From positions 1 through 42,452 of the forward strand of contig JAFYQR010000099.1 in NCBI GenBank assembly GCA_017559825.1: 42,452 nucleotides of DNA, written 5' to 3'. The position numbers and the translations under genes were made by a program. The notes below the pieces were generated by a model. It saw nothing but the letters and a program-made list of their open reading frames with translations, had not been told where the DNA came from and did not search any database. Positions 1-8,551 of the stretch are shown one piece after another. Each line of letters starts with the position of its first letter. The first letter of the stretch is position 1. The DNA comes from Thermoguttaceae bacterium. GTDB lineage: Bacteria; Planctomycetota; Planctomycetia; Pirellulales; Thermoguttaceae.

Positions 1-10
1 ATGATATATG

Positions 11-42
11 AAGCCGGTTAGGGAAACCTAACCGGCTTTTTT
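11..42 (+). terminator. Rho-independent terminator of an upstream gene
   Basis: A perfect 12-bp stem (11-22 paired with 27-38) closes on a GAAA tetraloop and runs into a T tract (37-42). It points along the plus strand, so it ends a gene lying left of the window. Its descending arm and T tract resemble the units of the tandem repeat that follows. Confidence 0.9.
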
Positions 43-395
43 GTTTCTTGGGTTCTTTGGGCGTTCTTCGCGCCGAAAACGACTTTTGGGCTTTTGTTCT
101 TCGCGCCCGAATTAAACGACTTTCAAAGGGCGACGTTGGTCGCGGGGCGGCTTTTGGAGAACTTGCGCTCTTGGTTGTCGAATTAAACGACTTTCAGAGC
201 GCGACCGTTTACCGCGAGTCGACTCTTGCAGAACTTGCGCTCTTTTCCGCCGAGTCAACCGACTTTTTTGTTTCTTGCGCTCTTTGCTTCGCGTTTAACG
301 ACTTTTAGAGACTTGCGCACTTTACCGTCGAGTCAACCGGCCGTTTTTGTTCTTGCGCGCTTTTCCGCTGAGTCAACCGGCTTTTGGGAGTTCTC
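28..395. repeat. Degenerate tandem repeat of about 39 bp
   Basis: About ten copies of a core, AACCGACTTTT or AACCGGCTTTT, occur with the C before the T run near 36, 83, 120, 151, 191, 223, 263, 302, 342 and 381. The last five lie 39-40 bp apart. The second half of each unit reads roughly CTTGCGCTCTTTTCCG. The first copy is the descending arm and T tract of the terminator at 11-42; the others lack the matching ascending arm. Short open frames cross the region, but unit lengths of 31, 32, 37, 39 and 40 bp break any common frame, so it is judged non-coding. Confidence 0.75.
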
Positions 396-700
396 GGCGA
401 TAATTTTCCAGCGTTGATCGCCGGTTTAGCGCAAACGCCTCGCGCGATTTTGCCATGCGCAAAAACCGGTGTGAACCGTCGAATTACCCTTGCCAAACCA
501 GCGATAAAATCGCCGCCGTTTTTGAGTTCTTAACGCGTTTAATTTTGCGCGATCTATTCTTCAAATTTTTCTTTTCTAGCGCGGAGATCAATTTTCTGAG
601 TTAACGCGCGTCCACAATAGATCGTTATCCGCTTTACTTGAAAGAATACGTCGTTAGGTTTATATAAAAGATGAATTGCGAGAGATTTGCGCGTATACAA
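396..700. other. Intergenic stretch without a recognised gene
   Basis: This stretch lies between the tandem repeat and the terminator of the next minus-strand gene. It becomes AT-richer towards 540-690. I see no convincing open frame with a ribosome-binding site, no tRNA fold and no strong promoter. Confidence 0.6.
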
Positions 701-740
701 GAAAAAAAGCCGAGCGGCGTTACGGCGACGCCGCTCGGCT
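701..740 (-). terminator. Rho-independent terminator of the LTxxQ-type gene
   Basis: A perfect 13-bp stem (708-720 with 728-740) has a 7-nt loop. Read on the minus strand it is followed by a run of seven T (702-708 on plus are A). It lies 20 bp beyond the stop codon of the minus-strand gene ending at 761. Confidence 0.92.
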
Positions 741-760
741 AGTTTAATTTCCTGCGCGAT

Positions 761-1303
761 TTATTTGATCGCGGCTTCGGCTTCGGCCTCCTCGGCGGCT
801 TCCTTGGCTTCCTGCTTAGCGGCGCGAGCTTTTTCAACCTCGGCAAGCTTGGCGGCGAGCAGATCGCGTTGCTTGGGCGTCAAAACCTCAAGATAACGAG
901 CGTCGCGCTCCGCTTCCAAACGCTTGATTCGCGCTTGAAGCATAACGATTTCGGCGAAATACTCCTGTTGCAACGCATAAATAGCGTTTTTTTGTCGGGT
1001 CGTTAATTTTAATGTGTTCCAATAATTAGGAATGCGTCGCGAAAACGGTTTGTCGGACGCGAGTTTATCAAAGATTTCAGGCGTTTTAGCCTTGGCGGCT
1101 CGCTCCAAATCGAGAACGGCGGCCGGATTAGGCGCAGGAGCGGGCGCCTCGGGCGCGGGCGTTTCTGGTTGCGGCGCGGGAGCCGGAGCTTCGGCGGCGG
1201 GAGCGTCTTGAGCGGCGGCGAACGTCTTCGCGGAACCGGCGTCAAAGGCGATAAACGCGCCTAAAAAAGCGGCGAGCCAAAACGATTTTAAACAAAATTT
1301 CAT
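761..1303 (-). CDS. Secreted small protein with LTxxQ-type helices (Spy/CpxP-like)
   Basis: This 180-residue protein has a signal peptide (residues 1 to about 28, ending in an Ala-rich stretch), then an Ala/Pro-rich linker of about 40 residues, then a charged helical region. The helical part contains the pair LTTRQ and LTPKQ about 50 residues apart, with a heptad-like stretch rich in Glu, Arg and Leu between them. This recalls the LTxxQ motif of Spy/CpxP periplasmic chaperones, but it is shorter and the assignment is tentative. Two adjacent ATG codons (1306 and 1303) are possible; the second has the better spacing from AAAGGA. The C-terminus is Ala/Glu-rich coiled coil. The gene stands alone with its own promoter and terminator. 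Function is unknown; a periplasmic stress or scaffold role is only an inference. Confidence 0.75.
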   Translation of the reverse strand: MKFCLKSFWLAAFLGAFIAFDAGSAKTFAAAQDAPAAEAPAPAPQPETPAPEAPAPAPNPAAVLDLERAAKAKTPEIFDKLASDKPFSRRIPNYWNTLKLTTRQKNAIYALQQEYFAEIVMLQARIKRLEAERDARYLEVLTPKQRDLLAAKLAEVEKARAAKQEAKEAAEEAEAEAAIK

Positions 1304-1394
1304 CATCGATTCCTTTAATAGCGGGCGTGTAACGGCGGCCGAATGCGGGCGCAAAGTTCGAGCAATTTCAAATTTTGCGGCTATCGCCGCGTTT

Positions 1395-1423
1395 ATCATA
1401 ACAAATTTTCTTGGTTTTTGCAA
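1395..1423 (-). promoter_or_regulatory. Candidate promoter of the LTxxQ-type gene
   Basis: On the minus strand TTGCAA (1418-1423) and TATGAT (1395-1400) are separated by 17 bp. The leader to the start codon at 1303 is about 85 nt. Confidence 0.55.
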
Positions 1424-1668
1424 CGGGAAATCTAAAATTTGGCAAAATTTTGTTGGAATAAATAATTTATGTTGATGTTTTGTTTTGCGCGGTTTAAATA
1501 AAGAACTTGTTTTGCGGGAGCGAGGAAGAAAGCTCGCATTTTTTGAAAATGGGCCCGAAAAGCCTTTTTATTAGTTTTAAAGCGATGTTCGCGCGGAGCG
1601 TTTGGCGTTATTGCAATTTTTTTACGTCTTAACGTTTGGCCAAAATCGACTCGTTTCTTAGAATTTAC

Positions 1669-1697
1669 TTGAATTTTGCGCGTCAAACCGTTATATT
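1669..1697 (+). promoter_or_regulatory. Promoter of the GH106 gene
   Basis: TTGAAT (1669-1674) and TATATT (1692-1697) are 17 bp apart. The 31 bp starting at 1669 match those starting at 5536, before the GH36 gene, at 27 positions, including most of the spacer. The 5' leader is about 135 nt. The rest of the divergent 1304-1838 spacer holds only this and the opposing promoter. Confidence 0.7.
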
Positions 1698-1838
1698 AAG
1701 CGTGTCGGCGCGTTTTCTCGAATTGGGACGAGCGGATGTTGCGCCGATTGAACGAGCGAAGCGGAGGTTTGCCGAAAATCCGCGAGCGCATTTATCGTCG
1801 TCGGTTAGGAACGAAACGGTTTTATGAAAGGAGACGTT

Positions 1839-4800
1839 ATGCGACGGAAAAGCGAGCGAAAATCGAGTTGGGGATGGAGCGCCGTCCTAGCGGCGGCGAT
1901 TTGTGGCGGAGCGAGTTGGGAAACGATCGGCGTCGAGACGGCCGGAAGTCTATTCGCGGCGGAGGTTGGCGGCGATAGGGCGAGCATTGCGAAGTCGCAA
2001 AGTTCGCCGCTTCATGATTTCGAAACGCCGCCCGATTCGGCGCGACCCGGCGTTTATTGGTTTTTCCTCGACGCGAACCTCTCGAAAGAGGGGATGAAGG
2101 CCGACCTCGAAGCGATGAAGCGCGCCGGGATCGGACGGGCGATCGCGATGGAGGCAAATCAAGGCGGGCCAAAGGGGGCCGTCGCGTACATGACGCCGGA
2201 ATGGCTCGACTGTTGGCGGTTCGCGGGCGCGGAGGCAAAGCGACTCGGAATCGACCTAACTCTTGCGTCCGGGCCGGGGTGGTGCGGCGCGGGCGGGCCT
2301 TGGATTCGTCCGGAAAACTCGATGCAACATCTGCGTTCGTCCGAAACGAAAGTCGTTGGGCCGACGCGGTTTAGCGCCGAGTTGCCGAAGCCGACGCCGC
2401 GCGACCCATATTTTGGGCGCGGTTCGCTCGGGCCCTGCGTCGACGATTGGCGCGATTTTTACCGCGACGTCGCCGTTCTTGCGTTCCCGACGCCCAAAGG
2501 AAACTGGCGACTGCCCGATTGGGAAGAAAAAGCGCTCTTTTACCGTCCGCCGTACTCGTCGCGACCCGGCGTCAAACCGTTTTTACCGGCGACTCCGGAA
2601 ACGCCCGACGCCGCAGATTCGGTTGTCGACGCGGCGCAAATTCGTGATATTTCGCAGTTTATGGACGAGGACGGGCGCTTGACTTGGGACGTTCCTGAAG
2701 GCGAGTGGACGATTTTGCGGCTCGGACGGCGGCTTACCGGGCAAACGACGCGTCCGGCTCCGGACGCCGGGCTCGGGCTCGAATCGGATAAGTTCGAGAC
2801 GGCGGGAATCGACGCGCACTTCGCCGCTTTTAACGCGAAAATGATTGACGTCGCGGAGTTTACGACGCTGCATCACGACAGTTGGGAAATGAGTTCGCAA
2901 AACTGGTCGGAGAATTTTCGCGAACACTTTGCAAAGCGTCGCGGATACGACCCGTTGCCTTGGACGCCGGCGATGTTCGGGATTCCGGTCGGAAGCGTCG
3001 AGGAGACGGAACGTTTCCTTTGGGACTTGAGACGGACGGCGCGGGAACTCGTCTACGAGAATAACGTCTTGCGAATGAAGGAGTTGGGAAAGGCGCGCGG
3101 GCTCGATTTTTCGACGGAGGCGTACGACCTGAATCCGGCGGGCGACCTTTACCTCTTCCGAGCGGCGGACGTTCCGATGGGCGAATTTTGGTCGCGCGGA
3201 TACGGGTTCGACGCCGATTTCAGCGTCTTCGAAGCTGTTTCGAGCGGACACACTGCCGGAGCGCAAGTCGTTGGCGCGGAATCGTTTACGACGTCGGGCG
3301 ACAAGTGGCGGCAATACCCGGGCGTCGCGAAACGGCAGGGCGACTGGGCGTTTTGCGCCGGGATTAATCGTCTCGTTTTTCACCGGATGTGCGCTCAACC
3401 GAACTCGGACGCGCCGGGCCTTTCGCTCGGCGGACACGGGATGCACTGGGACAGAACGCAAACTTGGTTCCCGTTGGCGGACGGGTACTGCGATTATATC
3501 TCGCGCGTTCAGGCGGTTTTACAGCGCGGCGTTCCGTCGGCGGACGTTCTTTTCCTCGACCGCGAGGACGCGCCGACCGTTTTTGTTCCGCCGACGTCGG
3601 CGTTTCTCGGCGGCGAATTTAAGGACAAACGCGGATACAACTTCGACGGTTGCGCGCCGCAAGTCCTTTTAGATTCCGCGGTTGCGAAGGACGGGAAAAT
3701 CGTTTTTCCCGGGGGCGCGACCTATTCGATTCTTGTTTTGCCAAAATCGGAAACGATGACGCCGGAGCTTGCGAAAAAGTTGCGGGAACTCGCCGACGTC
3801 GGGGTTTCGATCGTCGGAACGCGTCCGAAACGCTCGCCCGGTCTTGAAAATTATCGGGAGAACGACGCCGCGCTAAACGCCGAATTGGACGCGCTTTGGA
3901 ACGGGACGAATCCGCCGATCGCGCCGCCGGGAACGAACGGAAGCGAGCCGCGACGGGCGCCGATTCTCGACGCTCGTTGGATTTGGGCGAACGCCGATTT
4001 TTCAAAAGCGGCGCCGGGCGAGAAAAGCGAGTTCTTCAAAATGTTTGAAGTCCCTGAAAACGCAGAAGTTAGCGACGCGTCGATTTTGGTCGCCGCGGAC
4101 AATGTTTACGAGCTTTTCGTCAACGGAAAACGCTTGGGAAGCGGCTCCAACTTCCGCGCCCCGGACGTTTACGCGTTGGGCGACGTCTTGAAACCGGGGA
4201 AAAATGACTTGCGGATCGTTGTAACAAACGAGGGCGAAACGCCGAATCCGGCGGGACTACTCGCCGCGCTTGACTTCGGCGACGAGGCGTCGGATTTAAA
4301 GGCGATCTTGACCGACGCGACTTGGACGACGAACGCGCCGAACGGCGAGAGCGGGGCGCTTGCCGCGATTGAAATCGGCGGTTACTCTACGTCGCCTTGG
4401 GGGCTCGCGCCGCCTAAATCGGGGGACGCGACGTATCCGAGTTTTACGTTTGTCGCGCAACTCCTTGAAGAGCAGGGGCTTGCGCCTGATTTTGAGTCGA
4501 CCGGCGACGTTCGTTGGGTTCGCCGAATCGACGGCGACGCGGACGTTTACTTCGTCGGGAATCGACTTGGCGTCGCGCAAACGGCGGATTGCGTTTTCCG
4601 CGTTTCTGGGAAAAAAGCGCAACTTTGGGATCCGACGACGGGGCGGCGTTACCGCGTCGACACGTTGCGAGAGGAAAACGGACGGACGACGATTCCGCTG
4701 AGTTTCACGCCGTCGCAAAGTTGGTTAATCGTTTTCCGACCGGATTTTAGCGACGACGATTTGAACGGCGGAGCTTGGGGGCGCGCCGCGGAAAACAACG

Positions 4801-5387
4801 GCGAAAACGGCGTCGCGTCGCAAAAGTTGCCCCCAACGTCGCGACTCTTCGCCGCCGACGCTAAGTTTGAATATTTCGACGTTTTGAACGGGCCTTGGAA
4901 CGTCGCGTTCGACCAAAACGCCGCGTCCGGACGCGATTTTCCGGAAGGACGGCGCCGCGTCGAACGCTTCGAAACGCTTCAAGATTGGTCGAAAAGCGCC
5001 GATCCGATTCTCCGATATTATTCAGGCGTCGGGGTTTACGAAACGACGTTCGACCTGCCGGAAGGCGCGACGGAGCGGGGCGGGTTCTTCCTAGAACTCG
5101 GTCAAGTCGAGGTAATGGCGCGCGTCGAGCTGAACGGCAAATCGCTCGGCGTCGTTTGGACCGATCCTTGGCGCGTCGAGATTCCGAACGGTTTGCTCCG
5201 CGGTAAAGGCAACCGTTTAACGATTTCCGTCGCGAACCTTTGGTGCAACCGCCTTATCGGCGACGCGAGTTTGCCGCCGGAAAAACGGTTTACGCGAACG
5301 TCGAATCCGCAATGGAAACCCGGCGACGCGCAACTTTTGCCGTCCGGTTTGATCGGCCCGGTTCGACTTGGTCGACGCGTCGATTAA
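1839..5387 (+). CDS. Secreted GH106 family alpha-L-rhamnosidase
   Basis: This 1182-residue protein is predicted to release terminal L-rhamnose from pectic or other rhamnose-containing glycans outside the cytoplasm. A basic N-terminus and hydrophobic stretch (residues about 12-45) form a signal sequence. GH106 signatures follow: YWFFLDANLSKEGMKADLE near the start, then GGPWIRPENSMQ, DSWEMSSQNW and GAESFT. Glu350 (in DSWE) and Glu481 (in AESF) are 131 residues apart, close to the spacing of the catalytic pair I recall for Bacteroides BT0986. The C-terminal third contains beta-sandwich, galactose-binding-like segments ending in SGLIGPVRL. I start at 1839 because AAAGGAG lies 5 nt before it; an in-frame ATG at 1824 lies upstream of that site. 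The gene is followed, 302 bp later, by a GH36 gene with the same promoter. Confidence 0.9.
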   Translation: MRRKSERKSSWGWSAVLAAAICGGASWETIGVETAGSLFAAEVGGDRASIAKSQSSPLHDFETPPDSARPGVYWFFLDANLSKEGMKADLEAMKRAGIGRAIAMEANQGGPKGAVAYMTPEWLDCWRFAGAEAKRLGIDLTLASGPGWCGAGGPWIRPENSMQHLRSSETKVVGPTRFSAELPKPTPRDPYFGRGSLGPCVDDWRDFYRDVAVLAFPTPKGNWRLPDWEEKALFYRPPYSSRPGVKPFLPATPETPDAADSVVDAAQIRDISQFMDEDGRLTWDVPEGEWTILRLGRRLTGQTTRPAPDAGLGLESDKFETAGIDAHFAAFNAKMIDVAEFTTLHHDSWEMSSQNWSENFREHFAKRRGYDPLPWTPAMFGIPVGSVEETERFLWDLRRTARELVYENNVLRMKELGKARGLDFSTEAYDLNPAGDLYLFRAADVPMGEFWSRGYGFDADFSVFEAVSSGHTAGAQVVGAESFTTSGDKWRQYPGVAKRQGDWAFCAGINRLVFHRMCAQPNSDAPGLSLGGHGMHWDRTQTWFPLADGYCDYISRVQAVLQRGVPSADVLFLDREDAPTVFVPPTSAFLGGEFKDKRGYNFDGCAPQVLLDSAVAKDGKIVFPGGATYSILVLPKSETMTPELAKKLRELADVGVSIVGTRPKRSPGLENYRENDAALNAELDALWNGTNPPIAPPGTNGSEPRRAPILDARWIWANADFSKAAPGEKSEFFKMFEVPENAEVSDASILVAADNVYELFVNGKRLGSGSNFRAPDVYALGDVLKPGKNDLRIVVTNEGETPNPAGLLAALDFGDEASDLKAILTDATWTTNAPNGESGALAAIEIGGYSTSPWGLAPPKSGDATYPSFTFVAQLLEEQGLAPDFESTGDVRWVRRIDGDADVYFVGNRLGVAQTADCVFRVSGKKAQLWDPTTGRRYRVDTLREENGRTTIPLSFTPSQSWLIVFRPDFSDDDLNGGAWGRAAENNGENGVASQKLPPTSRLFAADAKFEYFDVLNGPWNVAFDQNAASGRDFPEGRRRVERFETLQDWSKSADPILRYYSGVGVYETTFDLPEGATERGGFFLELGQVEVMARVELNGKSLGVVWTDPWRVEIPNGLLRGKGNRLTISVANLWCNRLIGDASLPPEKRFTRTSNPQWKPGDAQLLPSGLIGPVRLGRRVD

Positions 5388-5535
5388 CGGCGTTGAAAAA
5401 GCGAAAAACGCGGCGTTTTCGTTCGGACGGAAGCGTCGCGTTTGATTTTGGTAGCGATTTCGATTGTTGCAGTCGATATTTTCTCGTTTTTTTTCGAAAA
5501 ACGGCGCGTCGGAACGAATTTTTCGTCGCGCCTTC

Positions 5536-5564
5536 TTGAATTTTGCGTGTCGAAGCGTTATACT
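5536..5564 (+). promoter_or_regulatory. Promoter of the GH36 gene
   Basis: TTGAAT (5536-5541) and TATACT (5559-5564) are 17 bp apart, in the 5388-5689 gap. It is a near copy of the promoter at 1669. The leader is about 120 nt. I see no strong terminator in this gap, only an imperfect A/T-flanked hairpin near 5400-5430, so some read-through from the GH106 gene is possible. Confidence 0.75.
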
Positions 5565-5689
5565 AAACAAATCGACGGCGTTTTCGAGCGACGCGGAGCG
5601 GTCGGCGATCGTTTTGCGCGAAATGTCGCGAAAACGCCGTGCAATTAGAATCGGGACGTTTCGGCGTTCATTATCTTACGGAGTAGCAC

Positions 5690-8308
5690 ATGTTGATGAA
5701 AAAACGGAAGGCGGGCGCGCTCGTTTGGGGCGTTTGGCTCGCGGCGACGCTTTGCGGCGCTTGGGCGGATTCGGCGCAAGCGGCGAAATTTCAAATGCTT
5801 AACAAAAAGGAAGCGGCGGCGAAAGAGCGTTGGCTCGGCGTGAAATTCGACGGACTCGACCCGGTTGCGAGCGTCGCGGCGCCGAAAGTCGGGATTGAAG
5901 TTATCAAGAATCACGACCCGGTGTTGGTCGACAAACGCTTCGACAAGAAACTAAAAATCGCCGATAAAACCTTTGATAAAGGACTTTACTGCCACGCGCC
6001 GAGCGAGCTTATCGTCCGACTGCCGAAGAAGGCGAAGCGTTTGACGGCGGTCGTCGGGATCGATACGAACGCGTCCGAAACGGCGAGCGGCGGCGGGGCG
6101 GTGAAGTTCGCCGTTAAGTCGAACGACGCCAACCTTTACGAAAGCGATTTGATGACCGGCGGCAAAGAGGGCGCCGCGGTCGACGTCGCGTTGGACGGCG
6201 CGCAAGAGTTCGCGCTTCTCATCGACCCGCAGGGGAGCATCTCTTGCGACCAGTCGAACTGGGCCGACGCGAAAATCGAATACGAAGACGGCGAAGTCGT
6301 TTATTTGAGCGATTTGGAGTTGACCGACTCCGCACAATACGACCGAACGTTCGCGGTCGATTTCCCGTTCTCGTTCGTTTACGACGGCAAGTCGTCGCGC
6401 ACGTTTTTGAAGGATTGGAAAGTCGAACGCGCGAAAGAAGAACTCGACGGCAAAGTCTTGCGCCGCTTGACTTTCACCGAGCCGGGCGATCGTCTGCAAG
6501 TCGCTTGCGAAGCGATCGATTACGTCGGCTATCCTTTTGTCGAATGGTCGCTTACGTTTAAAAACCTTTCCGACGCCGACACGCCGATCATCGAAAATAT
6601 CAAACCGATCGACGCGATTTTCGGTCGCGACGCGTTCGAACGCCGCCCGATTAGCGGTTGGGACCCGAATTACGGCGACGCGGCGCGTTGGAACGACGAA
6701 CGCGAATTTAAGCTGCATTACTCCGTCGGAAGTCCTTGCCGTATTGACGATTATATGCCGTTGACGACGGTTCTTAACCAAGGCGCGACCAAAGACGTCG
6801 CGACGAGCGGCGGGCGGCCCACAAACGCTTATATGCCGTATTTTAACCTTGAATCGTTCGAAAAGGGCTGGATCATCGTTCTCGGTTGGTCCGGTCAGTG
6901 GGCGGCGAAGTTCGAACGTCAGGGCGCTCTCGAAACCCGCGTCAGCGCCGGGCAAGAGTTAACGCGCTTCAAACTCCTTGCGGGCGAAGAAGTTAGATCG
7001 CCGATCGCCGTCGTCGGGCCTTGGTTCCGCGACGATTGGTTCGCCGCGCAAAATATTTGGCGTCGCTGGATGGTCGAGTGGAACGTTCCGCGCGTTCCGG
7101 ACAAAGCTAACCCCAGCAATAAGAAGGGTAAGCTGATCGAATCGCACCTCGCGGCGTGCAGTTCGCACTTCTTCGCCGAAATGACGCAAGCGACGACCGA
7201 AACGCAAAACCAATTCGTCGACCTTTACCTCGAACGCGGCCTCAAACTCGATTACTGGTGGATGGACGCCGGTTGGTATCCGTGCGACGGAAGTTGGCCT
7301 AAAACCGGGACTTGGGAAGTCGACCAAACGCGTTTCCCGGGCGGTTTCCGACCGATCACCGACCGCGGGCGTTCGAAGGGCGTCGAGTCGATCGTTTGGT
7401 TCGAGCCGGAACGCGTCCACTCCGGCACGTGGCTGACGGAAAATCACCCGGAATGGATTTTCGGCGGTAAAAACGGCGGTTTGCTCAACTTAGGGAATCC
7501 GGAAGCGCTCGCTTGGTTGATCGATCACGTCGACGGACTCCTCAAGAAAGAGGGAATCGATTTCTATCGTCAAGACTACAACATCGACCCGCTGAACTTC
7601 TGGCGCAACGCGGATTCCGAGGATCGGCAAGGGATTAGCGAAATTCGCTACGTCGAAGGGTACCTCAAATATTGGGACGCGCTCCTCGAACGCAACCCGG
7701 GCCTGCGCATCGACTCCTGCGCTTCGGGCGGACGCCGCAACGACTTAGAAACGCTGCGACGCGCCGTTCCGCTTCTCCGCAGCGACTACCTCCTCGAGCC
7801 GGTCGGGCAGCAGGTTCACTCGTACGGTATCGCGTTGTGGATTCCGTACTTCGGTTCCGGAACGCGCGCTTTCGACGACTATAAAATCCGCTCGCTCTTC
7901 GTGCCGTATTTCAACTTCTGCTACGACGTGCGCGACGACGCCGCCGATTGGGATATCGTGCGCAAAAACCTTGCGATTTGGCGAGATACGGTCGCTCCGT
8001 ATTTCGGCGCGGACTACTATCCGTTGACCTCGGTTTCGACCGCGCAAGACGTTTGGGTCGGTTGGCAGTACCACCGCGACGCCGATAACTCCGGCGTTAT
8101 CCAAATGTTCCGTCGTCCCGATTCGACGATGGTCGCCGGGCGCTTCAAGCTCCGCGGACTCGACGAAAACGCGGTTTACGAGATTGAAAACGTCGATTCA
8201 GGCGCGGTCGTAAAGGCTTCCGGCGCCGAGCTTTCGAGCAAGGGGATCTTGATCGAAATCGACGAAGCGCCGAACGCGACGATTCTGAAGTATCGCGCCG
8301 TCAAATAA
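5690..8308 (+). CDS. Secreted NPCBM-GH36 alpha-galactosidase
   Basis: This 872-residue enzyme should hydrolyse alpha-galactosides, acting outside the cytoplasm. The signal peptide ends at SAQA-AKF (residue 31). Residues about 40-205 resemble an NPCBM carbohydrate-binding domain (FDKGLYCHAPSEL, then VVGID). The GH36 catalytic region follows, with WWMDAGWYP, WFEPERV and NHPEW. The predicted nucleophile is Asp629 in YRQDYN and the acid/base is Asp699 in LLRSDY; their 70-residue spacing fits characterised GH36 enzymes. A short C-terminal beta domain ends at TILKYRAVK. The ATG at 5690 has CGGAG 6 nt upstream; an ATG two codons later is the alternative. N-terminal NPCBM fused to GH36 is common in environmental bacteria. 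Exact substrate is unknown. Confidence 0.93.
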   Translation: MLMKKRKAGALVWGVWLAATLCGAWADSAQAAKFQMLNKKEAAAKERWLGVKFDGLDPVASVAAPKVGIEVIKNHDPVLVDKRFDKKLKIADKTFDKGLYCHAPSELIVRLPKKAKRLTAVVGIDTNASETASGGGAVKFAVKSNDANLYESDLMTGGKEGAAVDVALDGAQEFALLIDPQGSISCDQSNWADAKIEYEDGEVVYLSDLELTDSAQYDRTFAVDFPFSFVYDGKSSRTFLKDWKVERAKEELDGKVLRRLTFTEPGDRLQVACEAIDYVGYPFVEWSLTFKNLSDADTPIIENIKPIDAIFGRDAFERRPISGWDPNYGDAARWNDEREFKLHYSVGSPCRIDDYMPLTTVLNQGATKDVATSGGRPTNAYMPYFNLESFEKGWIIVLGWSGQWAAKFERQGALETRVSAGQELTRFKLLAGEEVRSPIAVVGPWFRDDWFAAQNIWRRWMVEWNVPRVPDKANPSNKKGKLIESHLAACSSHFFAEMTQATTETQNQFVDLYLERGLKLDYWWMDAGWYPCDGSWPKTGTWEVDQTRFPGGFRPITDRGRSKGVESIVWFEPERVHSGTWLTENHPEWIFGGKNGGLLNLGNPEALAWLIDHVDGLLKKEGIDFYRQDYNIDPLNFWRNADSEDRQGISEIRYVEGYLKYWDALLERNPGLRIDSCASGGRRNDLETLRRAVPLLRSDYLLEPVGQQVHSYGIALWIPYFGSGTRAFDDYKIRSLFVPYFNFCYDVRDDAADWDIVRKNLAIWRDTVAPYFGADYYPLTSVSTAQDVWVGWQYHRDADNSGVIQMFRRPDSTMVAGRFKLRGLDENAVYEIENVDSGAVVKASGAELSSKGILIEIDEAPNATILKYRAVK

Positions 8309-8311
8309 TGT

Positions 8312-8333
8312 TGACGATGCGTTGTCGTTTTTT
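8312..8333 (+). terminator. Weak candidate terminator after the GH36 gene
   Basis: A short imperfect stem (GACGA with TTGTC, one G-U pair) with a 4-nt loop is followed by a run of six T. It starts a few bases beyond the GH36 stop codon. The stem is short, so confidence is low. Confidence 0.35.
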
Positions 8334-8430
8334 GAGAACGATATTTTGTAGTAAAACAGAAGCGATGCTTTGTCAATGTGTTTGACTTTGCTTCGCTTGA
8401 CGCGTCGGTTTCGAAAGGAATCGGCGTGTT

Positions 8431-8458
8431 TTGCCGTCGAGGGCGGCGTTGTTATATT
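8431..8458 (+). promoter_or_regulatory. Candidate promoter of the secreted hydrolase gene
   Basis: TTGCCG (8431-8436) and TATATT (8453-8458) are 16 bp apart, about 95 nt before the start at 8552. Confidence 0.5.
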
Positions 8459-8551
8459 TTGTTGTTTAAACTTGATTTTAAACGACGCGACGTCGTTGAA
8501 CGGCGCGTCGACGACAACTTATTTTAACGGAATTGTTTAGAAAGGGCGAAA

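Noticed and set aside
28..395. CRISPR array
   Set aside because: Unit lengths near 39 bp superficially fit, but there are no constant repeats alternating with unique spacers and no cas genes.
48..417. Short open frames with LALFSAEST-like repeats across the tandem array
   Set aside because: The repeat units are not a constant multiple of three, frames shift between units, and no ribosome-binding site is present.
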